This document shows positions 48,172 to 56,116 of a stretch of 64,000 nucleotides of DNA, one piece after another. The notes under the pieces were generated by a model, which made no database searches, was not told the origin of the DNA, and was given only the letters and a program-made list of their open reading frames with translations. The number at the start of each line of letters is the position of its first letter. Within the stretch, counting starts at the first letter, position 1. The translations under genes and the position numbers were made by a program. The stretch lies in assembly GCF_904831005.1 (NCBI RefSeq), contig NZ_LR882982.1:992001-1056000 (forward strand), in the 5' to 3' direction. The stretch is from Microbacterium hydrocarbonoxydans. GTDB taxonomy: Bacteria > Actinomycetota > Actinomycetes > Actinomycetales > Microbacteriaceae.

Positions 48172-48738
48172 ATGGAATGGCTCGTGCCAGTACTGATCGT
48201 CGTCGGCGTGATTCTGCTCATCGGAATCTATCTGTGGGCGACGTACAACTCGCTGGTGCAGCTGAACGTCCGCGTCGACGAGGCGTGGAGCGGCATCACC
48301 GTGCAGCTCAAGCGCCGAGCAGACCTGATTCCCAATCTGATCGAGACCGTCAAGGGATACGCATCGCACGAGAAGGCGGTGTTCGAGAACGTCACGCGCG
48401 CTCGGGCCGAGACTCTCTCCGCCGGTGGCCCCGGTGAGGCGGGAATCGCAGAGGGACACCTTCAGCAGGCGCTTCGCAGTCTCTTCGCGGTAGCCGAGGC
48501 GTACCCGCAGCTGCAGGCGAGCCAGAACTTCCTCCAGCTCCAGCAGTCCATCGTCGACACCGAGGACAAGATCCAGGCCGCCCGTCGGTTCTACAACGGT
48601 GGCGTGCGCGAGCTGAACACGAAGATCAAGGTCTTCCCCAACAACCTGTTCGCGAAGGGGCTGGGATTCACCGAGCGAGAGTTCTTCGAGGTCGCCGACA
48701 GCGGCGCGATCTCGGAACCGCCCCGCGTGCAGTTCTGA
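48172..48738 (+). CDS. LemA family protein
   Basis: Membrane-anchored protein of 188 residues with one N-terminal helix (VLIVVGVILLIGIYLWATYN) and an extracellular helical bundle: LVQLNVRVDEAWSGITVQLKRRADLIPNLIETVKGYASHEK is the LemA signature. Function is poorly known. A TAGGAT box lies about 35 nt before a GAGGAAGGG ribosome site. Stands alone, followed by a terminator; many LemA genes have a TPM-domain partner, which is not seen here. Confidence 0.93.
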   Translation: MEWLVPVLIVVGVILLIGIYLWATYNSLVQLNVRVDEAWSGITVQLKRRADLIPNLIETVKGYASHEKAVFENVTRARAETLSAGGPGEAGIAEGHLQQALRSLFAVAEAYPQLQASQNFLQLQQSIVDTEDKIQAARRFYNGGVRELNTKIKVFPNNLFAKGLGFTEREFFEVADSGAISEPPRVQF

Positions 48739-48744
48739 CGAGAG

Positions 48745-48776
48745 AAGGCCCGATGCGCACTGTCGCATCGGGCCTT
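48745..48776 (+). terminator. Hairpin terminator after lemA
   Basis: A perfect 13-bp stem AAGGCCCGATGCG / CGCATCGGGCCTT with a 6-nt loop, ending in CTTCTTCG, starts 7 nt after the lemA stop. It also lies between convergent genes and may work in both directions. Confidence 0.9.
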
Positions 48777-48808
48777 CTTCGTGCCCGGCGGCGGAACCCG
48801 CCGCCCCG

Positions 48809-49294
48809 TCACCAGATCTCGATCTCGACCTGAGCGTCTGTCACGGTCAGGTCGCCGCGCACGGACCACGACTCGGTGCGGTAGGTCTCGGTCCTCGGTG
48901 CACCGTCCTGGCCTGTCCCCGACACCGTCGCCACGAGGATGCCCTCGTCGGCGACGAATCCCTCATCGGTCACGTGGAGCACGGGCATCCGGTCGATCCG
49001 GAATCGCACCGCGTCGACGGCCGCGAACTCCGTCCCCCAGGGAATCCGGATGCCGCACGCCTCGGGCATCGTCCCGCCGAGAGCCTCGTCGTCGGTGCAC
49101 TCCTCGAGCATCTCCTCGAGCCGCCGCTGCGCGGCCTCCCGCGGTTCTGGCGAGGGGGTGGCGAGAGCGGTCGCAGCAGGGGAGGAATCTGCGGAGGGTC
49201 GGACGCTCGACGCCTGCGAGATCCACACGACCGCAGCGACGATCACGAGCGCGGCGGCGATGCCTGCCGCAGCCCACACGGCGCGGCGGTTCAC
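48809..49294 (-). CDS. Hypothetical protein with one N-terminal membrane helix
   Basis: A 161-residue protein with a signal anchor (AVWAAAGIAAALVIVAAVVWI), a Ser/Pro/Ala linker and a soluble domain holding two cysteines (EECTDDEA, PEACGIRIPWG). No known family recognised. The start is GTG 49294, overlapping the stop of the YcaQ-like gene by 4 nt, so it is the second gene of a two-gene operon. Confidence 0.75.
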   Translation of the reverse strand: MNRRAVWAAAGIAAALVIVAAVVWISQASSVRPSADSSPAATALATPSPEPREAAQRRLEEMLEECTDDEALGGTMPEACGIRIPWGTEFAAVDAVRFRIDRMPVLHVTDEGFVADEGILVATVSGTGQDGAPRTETYRTESWSVRGDLTVTDAQVEIEIW

Positions 49295-50562
49295 ATCGGG
49301 TCCTCGCGCGCGTGCACGTGACGCCGAGTAGGCACAGCGGCGTGACCGGATCCGGCGGACAGCGCGGCATACAGGCTGTCGGAGGCGGTGCCCCACCCCG
49401 AGACAGAGATCTCTGCGAGGCCCTGCCAGGAAGCGGCGAGGGCGAGTTCCGCGGCGACCCGCTCGGCATCCTCTGCGGGCTTCGCCTGAGGCTCCCACCA
49501 CGCCGACTGCACCTGCAGAGTCGAGGTCGCACGCTCCGCCTTCAGGTCGACGCGGGCGACGATCCGGTCGCCGACCAGCACAGGCAGCGAGTAGTAGCCG
49601 TATCGGCGTTTCTCGGCGGGCACGTAGATCTCGATGCGGTAGTCGAGCTCGAAGGCCCGCAGGGCACGGTCGCGGAACCAGACGACCGGGTCGAACGGCG
49701 TCAGCAGGGCGGCCGCGTCGACTCTGCGCGGCAGAACCGACTCGCGGTGCCGCCAGGCCGGAAGAGGCCGACCTGCGCGCTCCCATCCCCGTACCGCTGT
49801 CGGTACGAGGTCGCCCGCATCGACGAGATCGGCGATGGAGCGCGATATCGCGGCCCGGTCGCGGATGCGGTGATAGTCGGCGAGATCGGACTGCGTCGCC
49901 ACTCCCGAGGAGCGTGCGGCGCGTCGCGTGAGCTCTCGTATGGCGTCCTCGCGCGTGACCTCTTGCGAGAGGATCGCCTCGGGGATCACCCGCTCCGCCA
50001 GCGCGTAGCTGCGCTCGAATCCCTTGCGGCCGCTGATCGCCACGTCGCCGGTACGCCACAGATGCTCGAGCGCGAGCTTCACATCGTCCCAGTCCCACCA
50101 CGAGCCCCGTTCGCGCGGGGCGTCGGCTCGAAGATCGGCCGGTCGCAGCGGTCCGCGATCGCGGAGTTCGTCCATGACCCACTGCATGGTGCGCGCGTTG
50201 GTGCTCGTCCACGAATCCGGTCCCGACCAGCGTGCACGGAAGTCGTCCATCCGAAAGCGCCAGAGAGGCCAGTCCTCGACCGGGATGAACGTCGCCTCGT
50301 GCGCCAGGTACTCGACGTAGTGGCTCGTGCGCGAATGGAACACCCTGTCCAGCAGCGCCGGGTCGTACGCCCCCAGCCTGGAGAACATCGGAAGGTAGTG
50401 CGATCGTGCGAACACGTTCACCGAATCGATCTGCAGGACCCCGAGGCGATCCATGACGCGGTGCAGGTGCCGGGCCGACACCGTGCTCGGCCTCGCGCGC
50501 GTGAAGCCCTGCGCAGCGAGCGCGAGCCGGCGCGCCTGAGCAGCGCTGAGAGTGTCGGTCAC
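49291..50562 (-). CDS. YcaQ/AlkZ-like winged-helix protein (HTH_42), probable DNA glycosylase
   Basis: A 423-residue protein of the winged-helix DNA-binding family that includes the interstrand-crosslink glycosylases YcaQ/AlkX and AlkZ. Family features include RRLALAAQGF, the proposed catalytic QxD in GVLQIDSVNVFARSHYLPMFSRLG, SRTSHYVEYLAHEATFIPVEDWPL, and the C-terminal TPFDPVVWFRDRALRAFELDYRIEIYVPAEKRRYGYYSLPVLVGDRIVARVDLKAER. The QxD form groups it with YcaQ-like rather than AlkZ-like (QxQ) proteins. GTG start at 50562. Confidence 0.85.
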   Translation of the reverse strand: MTDTLSAAQARRLALAAQGFTRARPSTVSARHLHRVMDRLGVLQIDSVNVFARSHYLPMFSRLGAYDPALLDRVFHSRTSHYVEYLAHEATFIPVEDWPLWRFRMDDFRARWSGPDSWTSTNARTMQWVMDELRDRGPLRPADLRADAPRERGSWWDWDDVKLALEHLWRTGDVAISGRKGFERSYALAERVIPEAILSQEVTREDAIRELTRRAARSSGVATQSDLADYHRIRDRAAISRSIADLVDAGDLVPTAVRGWERAGRPLPAWRHRESVLPRRVDAAALLTPFDPVVWFRDRALRAFELDYRIEIYVPAEKRRYGYYSLPVLVGDRIVARVDLKAERATSTLQVQSAWWEPQAKPAEDAERVAAELALAASWQGLAEISVSGWGTASDSLYAALSAGSGHAAVPTRRHVHAREDPM

Positions 50563-50625
50563 GAGGTCAGCGTATCGCCGGGCGCCGACATCGGAGCCTC
50601 GTCGTGGCGCTCGACGGCGGCGCCG

Positions 50626-50631
50626 TAGACT
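50626..50631 (+). promoter_or_regulatory. -10 element of a leaderless promoter for the AI-2E exporter gene
   Basis: TAGACT then six bases and ATG 50638. It would drive the exporter and the overlapping threonine ammonia-lyase gene. Confidence 0.5.
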
Positions 50632-50637
50632 TGGGCG

Positions 50638-51834
50638 ATGAGCGAAGATCAGCGTCCACGGCTGAGAGATCTCTTCCGTCCGCGCCCGGCGGCCCCCGAG
50701 CGCCCTGCGCCCTCCGAGACCGATGCGGCGGTTCCCGTCGGCCTGCGCGTCACGGCGGCCTACGCGTGGCGCCTGCTGCTGATCGCCGCTGCCGTCGCCG
50801 GGATCATCTGGCTCGTGATCGAGCTCAAGCTCCTCGTCATCCCGCTGATGGTCGGCATCCTCATCACGGCGCTGCTCTGGCCGGCGATGCAGTGGATGCT
50901 GCGCCATCGGTTCCCCCGATGGCTGGCCGTCGCCCTCTCGATCATCGGCACCCTCGCGATCGTCTCACTGCTGCTGTGGCTGGTGATCTGGCAGGTGCGT
51001 GCCCAGTTGCCCGACGTGCAGGCTCGCAGTTCTGAGGCCGTCGAGCAGTTCCGCCAGTTCCTGCTCACCGGCCCCCTGCACCTCAGCGAGACGCAGATCC
51101 AGAATTACATCGATCAGGGTCTGGAGATCATCAACGAGCAGACGCAGGCGCTCCTCAACGGGGCTCTCGCGGTCGGGACGACAGCCGCGCACGTCGTGAC
51201 CGGAGCGGTGCTCTCGCTGTTCATCCTCATCTGCCTCCTCGCAGACGGGCGAGGCATCTGGCGCTGGACCCTGCGCCTCTTCCCGCGTGCCGCGCGTCCG
51301 GCAGCTGACGCTGCCGCGAGCAACGGCTTCGCCACGATCGTCAACTACGCCCGCACGCAGCTGCTCGTCGCCGCGATCGACGCGGTCGGCATCGGCGTCG
51401 GAGCCGCTCTGCTGGGAGTGCCGCTGGCCATCCCGGTCGCCGTCCTCGTCTTCCTCGGCTCGTTCGTCCCCATCGTGGGTGCCGTCGTGACCGGTGCGAT
51501 CGCCGTGCTGCTCGCTCTCGTCTACAACGGGCCGTGGATCGCGCTCGCGATGCTCGCGGTGGTGCTCGGCGTGCAGCAACTCGAGGGTCACATCCTGCAG
51601 CCGATCCTCATGGGATCCGCGGTCAAGGTGCACCCGCTCGCCGTCGTCCTCGTGGTCGCCGGCGGTTCGATGGTGGGCGGCATCCCCGGAGCGCTCTTCG
51701 CGGTGCCGCTCGCGGCGTTCGTGAACGTCGCCGCGGTCACCGTCAGCACCGGCTCCTGGCGCACCGGCGACCAACCGAACGCAGACCTTATCTGGAGCAC
51801 AGTCCCGCGCGAACCTAGACGGAGGAATCGATGA
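50638..51834 (+). CDS. AI-2E family transporter
   Basis: Integral membrane protein of 398 residues of the PerM/TqsA type with about eight helices, beginning WRLLLIAAAVAGIIWLVIELKLLVIPLMVGILITALLWP and ending with the typical VLGVQQLEGHILQPILMGSAVKVHPLAVVLVVAGGSMVGGIPGALFAVPLAAF. Functions reported for the family include export of the autoinducer AI-2 and ion transport; here it is unknown. Overlaps the ilvA-like gene by 4 nt (ATGA). Confidence 0.92.
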   Translation: MSEDQRPRLRDLFRPRPAAPERPAPSETDAAVPVGLRVTAAYAWRLLLIAAAVAGIIWLVIELKLLVIPLMVGILITALLWPAMQWMLRHRFPRWLAVALSIIGTLAIVSLLLWLVIWQVRAQLPDVQARSSEAVEQFRQFLLTGPLHLSETQIQNYIDQGLEIINEQTQALLNGALAVGTTAAHVVTGAVLSLFILICLLADGRGIWRWTLRLFPRAARPAADAAASNGFATIVNYARTQLLVAAIDAVGIGVGAALLGVPLAIPVAVLVFLGSFVPIVGAVVTGAIAVLLALVYNGPWIALAMLAVVLGVQQLEGHILQPILMGSAVKVHPLAVVLVVAGGSMVGGIPGALFAVPLAAFVNVAAVTVSTGSWRTGDQPNADLIWSTVPREPRRRNR

Positions 51835-53060
51835 GCGCAGTCCCCAGCCTGACCGAGTTCGAGAGCGCTGCTCAGAGTCTTGCTGAGGTGATCACTCACA
51901 CACCCACGCTTCCGTCACGCGCGCTCTCCGACATCCTCGGTGCACCGGTCCTGCTCAAGATGGAGAACCTCCAGCGCACGGGCTCGTTCAAGATCCGCGG
52001 CGCTGCCTATCGTCTGTCGCGACTGAGCATCGAGGAGCGGTCGCGAGGTGTGGTGGCAGCATCCGCAGGCAACCATGCACAGGGCGTCGCGCTCGCGGCT
52101 CAGGCTCTCGGCATCCCCGCCACGATCTTCATGCCGATCGGCGTCCCTGTGCCCAAGCTGCTCGCCACGCGCGGATACGGCGCCGAGGTCGTGCTCGAAG
52201 GCGAGACGGTCGCGACGTCGCTCCGCCTCGCTTCCGAGTTCTCCGAGCGCACCGGTGCGATGCTGATCCACCCGTTCGACCATCGCGACGTCGTGGTCGG
52301 CCAGGGCACTCTCGGGCTCGAGCTGCTCGAGGACGCCCCAGAGGTCGACACCATCGTCCTCGGCATCGGGGGAGGCGGCCTCATCGCCGGCGTGGCCGCG
52401 GCGGTCAAGGCCCGTGCCGCTGAGCTCGGCAGAACCGTGCGGATCATCGGCGTGCAGGCCGAGAATGCGGCGGCTGTGCCGCCGTCGCTCGACGCCGGGC
52501 ATCCCGTCGACATCGAGACGCGGCCGACCATCGCCGACGGCATCCTGGTCGCGCGCCCCGGTGCGATCCCGTTCGACATCATCAAAGACCTCGTCGACGA
52601 GGTCGTCACGGTCTCCGACGACGATCTCGCACGTGCCATCCTGATCCTGCTCGAGCAGGCCAAGGTCGTGGTCGAGCCCGCGGGCGCGGCAGGGGTCGCA
52701 GCGATCCTCGCCGGCAAGGTCTCGGCGACGGGAACGACGATGGCGGTGCTGTCGGGAGGCAACATCGACCCGCTCCTGTTGCAGCGCGTGGTCTCCCACG
52801 GACTCGCGGCATCCGGCCGATACCTGACGATCCGGGTCCCGCTGCCCGACCGTCCCGGTCAACTCGCGAGGGTCTCGGAGCTCATCGCCGAAGCCGGCGC
52901 CAACGTGATCGAGGCCATGCACACCCGGCATGGGCACGGTCTGCAGATCAGCGAGGTGATCCTCGAGCTGAGCGTCGAGACGCGTGGCGCCGAGCACTCC
53001 GAGCACACTCTCGACACCCTGCGTCGCGCAGGCTTCGAGCCGATGATCGTCCCGGACTGA
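51831..53060 (+). CDS. ilvA: Threonine ammonia-lyase with C-terminal ACT domain
   Basis: PLP enzyme converting threonine to 2-oxobutanoate and ammonia, first step of isoleucine synthesis. The 409-residue protein has the PLP lysine in LQRTGSFKIRGAAYR, the loop SAGNHAQGVALAA, the glycine-rich phosphate loop GIGGGGLIAGVAAAV, and a single short ACT domain (about 330-409, VPLPDRPGQLARVSELIAEAGANVIE). This one-ACT form is of the TdcB-like length; whether it is biosynthetic or catabolic is not settled by sequence. ATGA overlap with the exporter gene. Confidence 0.94.
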   Translation: MSAVPSLTEFESAAQSLAEVITHTPTLPSRALSDILGAPVLLKMENLQRTGSFKIRGAAYRLSRLSIEERSRGVVAASAGNHAQGVALAAQALGIPATIFMPIGVPVPKLLATRGYGAEVVLEGETVATSLRLASEFSERTGAMLIHPFDHRDVVVGQGTLGLELLEDAPEVDTIVLGIGGGGLIAGVAAAVKARAAELGRTVRIIGVQAENAAAVPPSLDAGHPVDIETRPTIADGILVARPGAIPFDIIKDLVDEVVTVSDDDLARAILILLEQAKVVVEPAGAAGVAAILAGKVSATGTTMAVLSGGNIDPLLLQRVVSHGLAASGRYLTIRVPLPDRPGQLARVSELIAEAGANVIEAMHTRHGHGLQISEVILELSVETRGAEHSEHTLDTLRRAGFEPMIVPD

Positions 53061-53080
53061 CCCGGCTGCTCTGCCCTCGC

Positions 53081-53122
53081 ATGCGAAGAGGCCCCGTCCT
53101 GCAGGACGGGGCCTCTTCGCAT
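53081..53122. terminator. Bidirectional terminator, perfect 42-nt palindrome
   Basis: A 19-bp perfect stem with a TGCA centre runs from 53081 to 53122 (arms ATGCGAAGAGGCCCCGTCC and its complement). It stands between the convergent ends of the threonine ammonia-lyase and greA genes, 20 nt and 12 nt away, and should stop transcription from both sides. Confidence 0.92.
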
Positions 53123-53134
53123 CGCGCGGGACGA

Positions 53135-53623
53135 TCAGCCGGTGTACGTCTCGACGTTCACGATCTCGACCGCGATCGACCGACCGTTCGGCGCTTCGTA
53201 CGACGACGTGTCGCCGACCTTGAGTCCGAGGATGGCCTGACCGAGCGGGCTCGCCTCGCTGTAGACATCGAGGTCGCTGCCCGCGGCGATCTCGCGGCTG
53301 CCCAGAAGGAAGACCTCCTCGCCGCCCGCGACGAGCGCTGTCACGACCGTGCCGGGTTCGACGATGCCGCGACTCGCGGGGGCCTCGCCGACCTTCGCGG
53401 TCTTCAACAGTCCCTCGAGCGTGCGGATGCGGGCCTCCTGCTTGCCCTGCTCATCCTTCGCGGCGTGGTATCCGCCGTTCTCCTTGAGGTCGCCCTCTTC
53501 GCGGGCTGCCTCGATGCGCTTGGCGATCTCATCGCGTCCTGTGGTGGAGAGATGCTCCAGCTCGGCGACGAGCCGGTCGTAGGCTTCCTGCGTGAGGAAG
53601 GGAACCTGAGCGTCAGTAGACAT
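53135..53623 (-). CDS. greA: Transcription elongation factor GreA
   Basis: Binds the secondary channel of RNA polymerase and stimulates cleavage of backtracked RNA. The 162-residue protein has the N-terminal coiled coil with FLTQEAYDRLVAELEHLSTTGRDEIAKRIEAAREEGDLKENGGYHAAKDEQGKQEARIRTLEGLL (acidic tip EEGDLKEN) and the C-terminal FKBP-like domain ending ASPLGQAILGLKVGDTSSYEAPNGRSIAVEIVNVE. Confidence 0.97.
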   Translation of the reverse strand: MSTDAQVPFLTQEAYDRLVAELEHLSTTGRDEIAKRIEAAREEGDLKENGGYHAAKDEQGKQEARIRTLEGLLKTAKVGEAPASRGIVEPGTVVTALVAGGEEVFLLGSREIAAGSDLDVYSEASPLGQAILGLKVGDTSSYEAPNGRSIAVEIVNVETYTG

Positions 53624-53675
53624 GACGAAGCTCCTTCGTTAGTCGCCCGCCGACGTTCCGCGGGGGATATGCCAA

Positions 53676-53702
53676 GACGCCCCGGCACGGTGCCAGGGCG
53701 TC
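53676..53702 (-). terminator. Hairpin after the DUF4307 gene
   Basis: GACGCCC (53676-53682) pairs with GGGCGTC (53696-53702), with a second inner pairing GGCAC/GTGCC after one mismatch. It lies 17 nt after the DUF4307 stop, before greA. Confidence 0.65.
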
Positions 53703-53719
53703 ATCTGTCTGCGTAGAGT

Positions 53720-54106
53720 CTAAGCGACCCAGCAGGCCTTCACCAAACCTGTCGTCGCCTCGGCGACGGTCGGCACGGTCGCCGAGAAGGTCTGCGAGTG
53801 GCTGTCGCCGGCAGGCAGCTCGACGACCTTCCAGCCCACCACCCCGAACTCCTCGTCGAGCGCTTCGACGACGCAGCCCACGTCCTTGCCCTGGACCCCG
53901 GTCACCTGGAAGCGCACTTCGACGGTGTGCTCGTCGACGAGCTCGAAGCCCAGGTCGTCGGAATCGACCGAGTTCATCTGGTTCGAGACCACGCTCCAGC
54001 CGAGGGCTGAGACCACCGCCACGGCGGCCACGATCACGACGACCCAGGGCCATCGCCGCCGCCGGGTCCGGCCATAGCGTTCGTCGAGTTGCTGTGCGGT
54101 CGTCAC
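53720..54106 (-). CDS. DUF4307 domain membrane protein
   Basis: A 128-residue protein with basic N-terminus DERYGRTRRRRWPW, one membrane helix (VVVIVAAVAVVSALGWSVV) and an extracytoplasmic beta-rich domain (FELVDEHTVEVRFQVTGVQGKDVGCVVEAL...KACWVA). The layout matches the actinobacterial DUF4307 family, typically found next to greA. Function unknown. GTG start at 54106 without a clear ribosome site. Confidence 0.9.
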   Translation of the reverse strand: MTTAQQLDERYGRTRRRRWPWVVVIVAAVAVVSALGWSVVSNQMNSVDSDDLGFELVDEHTVEVRFQVTGVQGKDVGCVVEALDEEFGVVGWKVVELPAGDSHSQTFSATVPTVAEATTGLVKACWVA

Positions 54107-54175
54107 AAGGGGGGTCTTCCGGTCGTTAGGCTGGTGATTACAGGTTATGCGACCTGTGCGTGAAAGGCAGATTCC

Positions 54176-54460
54176 ATGCTCGCTCTGACCGAGACCCCGA
54201 TGCCGACCCCTTCGATGACGGTGGCTCCGGAGCTCGTCACCCCCGGCTTCGTGGGGTTCGCTGCCGTCGTCGTCGTGCTGATCGCGGTGATCCTGCTGAT
54301 CCTCGACATGAACCGCCGCATCCGGCGAGTGCGCTACCGCGAAGAGGTCCGTGAGGAGCTCGATGCGGAAGAGGCCGCCCGCGCGGCCGACGAGGCCACC
54401 GAGACCGATGCGGATCTGCCTGTGGTGCGCGAGGGCGACGACGACCCCGAGAAGCGCTGA
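54176..54460 (+). CDS. Small membrane protein with acidic tail
   Basis: A 94-residue protein with one membrane helix (FVGFAAVVVVLIAVILLIL), a basic stretch MNRRIRRVRYREEVREEL and a C-terminal acidic tail (DEATETDADLPVVREGDDDPEKR). ATG 54176 follows GAAAGGCAG, and TAGGCT about 45 nt upstream could be the -10. Conserved-looking in actinobacteria near greA and hemolysin III, but no function is known to me. Confidence 0.8.
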   Translation: MLALTETPMPTPSMTVAPELVTPGFVGFAAVVVVLIAVILLILDMNRRIRRVRYREEVREELDAEEAARAADEATETDADLPVVREGDDDPEKR

Positions 54461-54477
54461 TCAGGCACTGACGGTGA

Positions 54478-55206
54478 TCAGGCCCCGAGCGAGGGCGACA
54501 GCGGCTCGAGTGCGATGAGCAGGCACGCGGTCCAGTGGCACAGGAACGCGAGCACGGTGCACAGGTGGAAGATCTCGTGGAACCCGAAATGGCCGGGCCA
54601 CGGGTTGGGCTTCTTGAGCGCGTAGATGACGGCGCCGCCCGTGTAGAGCAGACCGCCGATGATGACGAGCGCCATCATCGTCGCGTTCGCGACGAACAGG
54701 TCGGCCAGGTACATCACCGCAGCCCACCCCAGAAGCAGGTACAGCGCGACATAGAGCCAGCGCGGTGCATTGATCCAGAACACCCGGAACAGGATGCCGA
54801 GCAGCGCGCCGCTCCACACGAAGACGAGGAGCAGTGAGCCCTTCTCCGGAGGCAGGGCCAGCACGGCCAGCGGAGTGTATGTGCCCGCGATCAGCAGCAG
54901 GATGTTCGCGTGGTCGATCCGCTTGAGGATCATCTTGACCTTGGGACTCCAGTCGATCCGGTGATAGAGCGCCGAGTTGCCGAAGAGCAGCAACGATGTC
55001 GCCATGAAGACCGCGGCCGCCCACTTGGCGGCGCCTCCCTGTGCGACCGCGATGAGCACGATGCCGGCGACGATCGCGACGGGGAAGGTCGCCGCGTGCA
55101 GCCATCCGCGCCACGTGGGCTTGATGTCGACGGCGGCGTCGTGCGCCGCCTCCTCCATGAGGGGCAGCTGGGGGACGTCTGGTGCAGTGGAGTCGGGTGT
55201 GCTCAC
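54478..55206 (-). CDS. Hemolysin III / PAQR family membrane protein
   Basis: Seven-helix membrane protein of 242 residues. Family features: LLLFGNSALYHRIDWSPKVKMILKRIDHANILLLIAGTYTPL, and the metal-binding histidines in HFGFHEIFHLCTVLAFLCHW. The name reflects an early assay; in bacteria these proteins may affect membrane lipid fluidity or act as ceramidase-like hydrolases. GTG start at 55206. Confidence 0.92.
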   Translation of the reverse strand: MSTPDSTAPDVPQLPLMEEAAHDAAVDIKPTWRGWLHAATFPVAIVAGIVLIAVAQGGAAKWAAAVFMATSLLLFGNSALYHRIDWSPKVKMILKRIDHANILLLIAGTYTPLAVLALPPEKGSLLLVFVWSGALLGILFRVFWINAPRWLYVALYLLLGWAAVMYLADLFVANATMMALVIIGGLLYTGGAVIYALKKPNPWPGHFGFHEIFHLCTVLAFLCHWTACLLIALEPLSPSLGA

Positions 55207-55288
55207 GCCAACACTCTATGCGGGAGCCCATCCCCGCCGGCGTACATATCCTGAGCGTCAGCCCACTGTCGCCCGAGCCCCGGCACGA

Positions 55289-55294
55289 TAGCGT
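55289..55294 (+). promoter_or_regulatory. -10 element of a leaderless promoter for uppS
   Basis: TAGCGT then six bases and GTG 55301; this supports the GTG rather than the ATG at 55304 as the start. Confidence 0.45.
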
Positions 55295-55300
55295 AGGCAG

Positions 55301-56083
55301 GTGATGACACGCGATGGCCAGGGGCGAGGGCCGCTGTACCGGCTCTACACGAACAGGCTGCGTCGTCACCTCGATCCGACATCGGTTCCCCACCACGTCG
55401 CGATGATGATCGACGGCAACAGGCGGTGGGCGCGCCAGCTGGGCTACGCGACACCTGCCGAAGGGCATCGCGCGGGCGCCGCGAAGATGCAGGAGTTCCT
55501 CGGATGGTGCGATGAGCTCGGCATCCGCGTCGTCTCCCTGTATCTGCTGTCGAGCGACAACCTGCGAAAGCGGGACTCGGCGGAGCTCGCCGACCTCATC
55601 GAGATCATCGCCGAGCTCGCAGAGGCGCTGTCGAGAGAGGCGAACTGGCGGGTGAAGCACGTCGGGCGCGCCGACATCCTCCCTCCCGAACTCGCACGGG
55701 TCCTCGAGGACGCGCAGGAGCGCACGCGTGACCACACCGGGCTGCACGTGAACCTCGCGGTCGGGTACGGGGGCCGGAACGAGATCGTGGACGCGGTGCG
55801 CAGCATCGTCACGGCGCATCAGGCGTCGGGCGGCACGATCGAGGATCTTGCCGCGCACCTCACGCCGGAGATGATCGGCGAGCACCTCTACACGGGCGGT
55901 CAGCCCGATCCCGACCTCGTGATCCGCACGAGCGGCGAGCAGCGGCTGAGCGACTTCCTGCTCTGGCAGAGTGCGCACAGCGAGTTCTACTTCGTGGAGG
56001 CCCTCGGACCGGATCTGCGTCAGGTCGATTTCCTGCGCGCGATCCGCGACTTCGCGGATCGCGACCGTCGCTACGGGCGCTGA
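55301..56083 (+). CDS. uppS: Isoprenyl transferase (cis-prenyl diphosphate synthase)
   Basis: Builds the long cis-polyprenyl diphosphate lipid carrier for peptidoglycan synthesis by adding isopentenyl units. The 260-residue protein carries the catalytic aspartate in HVAMMIDGNRRWARQLG, GHRAGAAKMQEFLGWCDELGI, the SSDNLRKRDSAEL loop and C-terminal PDLVIRTSGEQRLSDFLLWQSAHSEFYF, the standard cis-prenyltransferase signature. Chain length (C50/C55 or shorter, as for the mycobacterial short-chain enzyme) is not determinable here. Confidence 0.94.
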   Translation: MMTRDGQGRGPLYRLYTNRLRRHLDPTSVPHHVAMMIDGNRRWARQLGYATPAEGHRAGAAKMQEFLGWCDELGIRVVSLYLLSSDNLRKRDSAELADLIEIIAELAEALSREANWRVKHVGRADILPPELARVLEDAQERTRDHTGLHVNLAVGYGGRNEIVDAVRSIVTAHQASGGTIEDLAAHLTPEMIGEHLYTGGQPDPDLVIRTSGEQRLSDFLLWQSAHSEFYFVEALGPDLRQVDFLRAIRDFADRDRRYGR

Positions 56084-56116
56084 TCCCGGCGGTCATCGCC
56101 ATGCGAGACTGACGCG

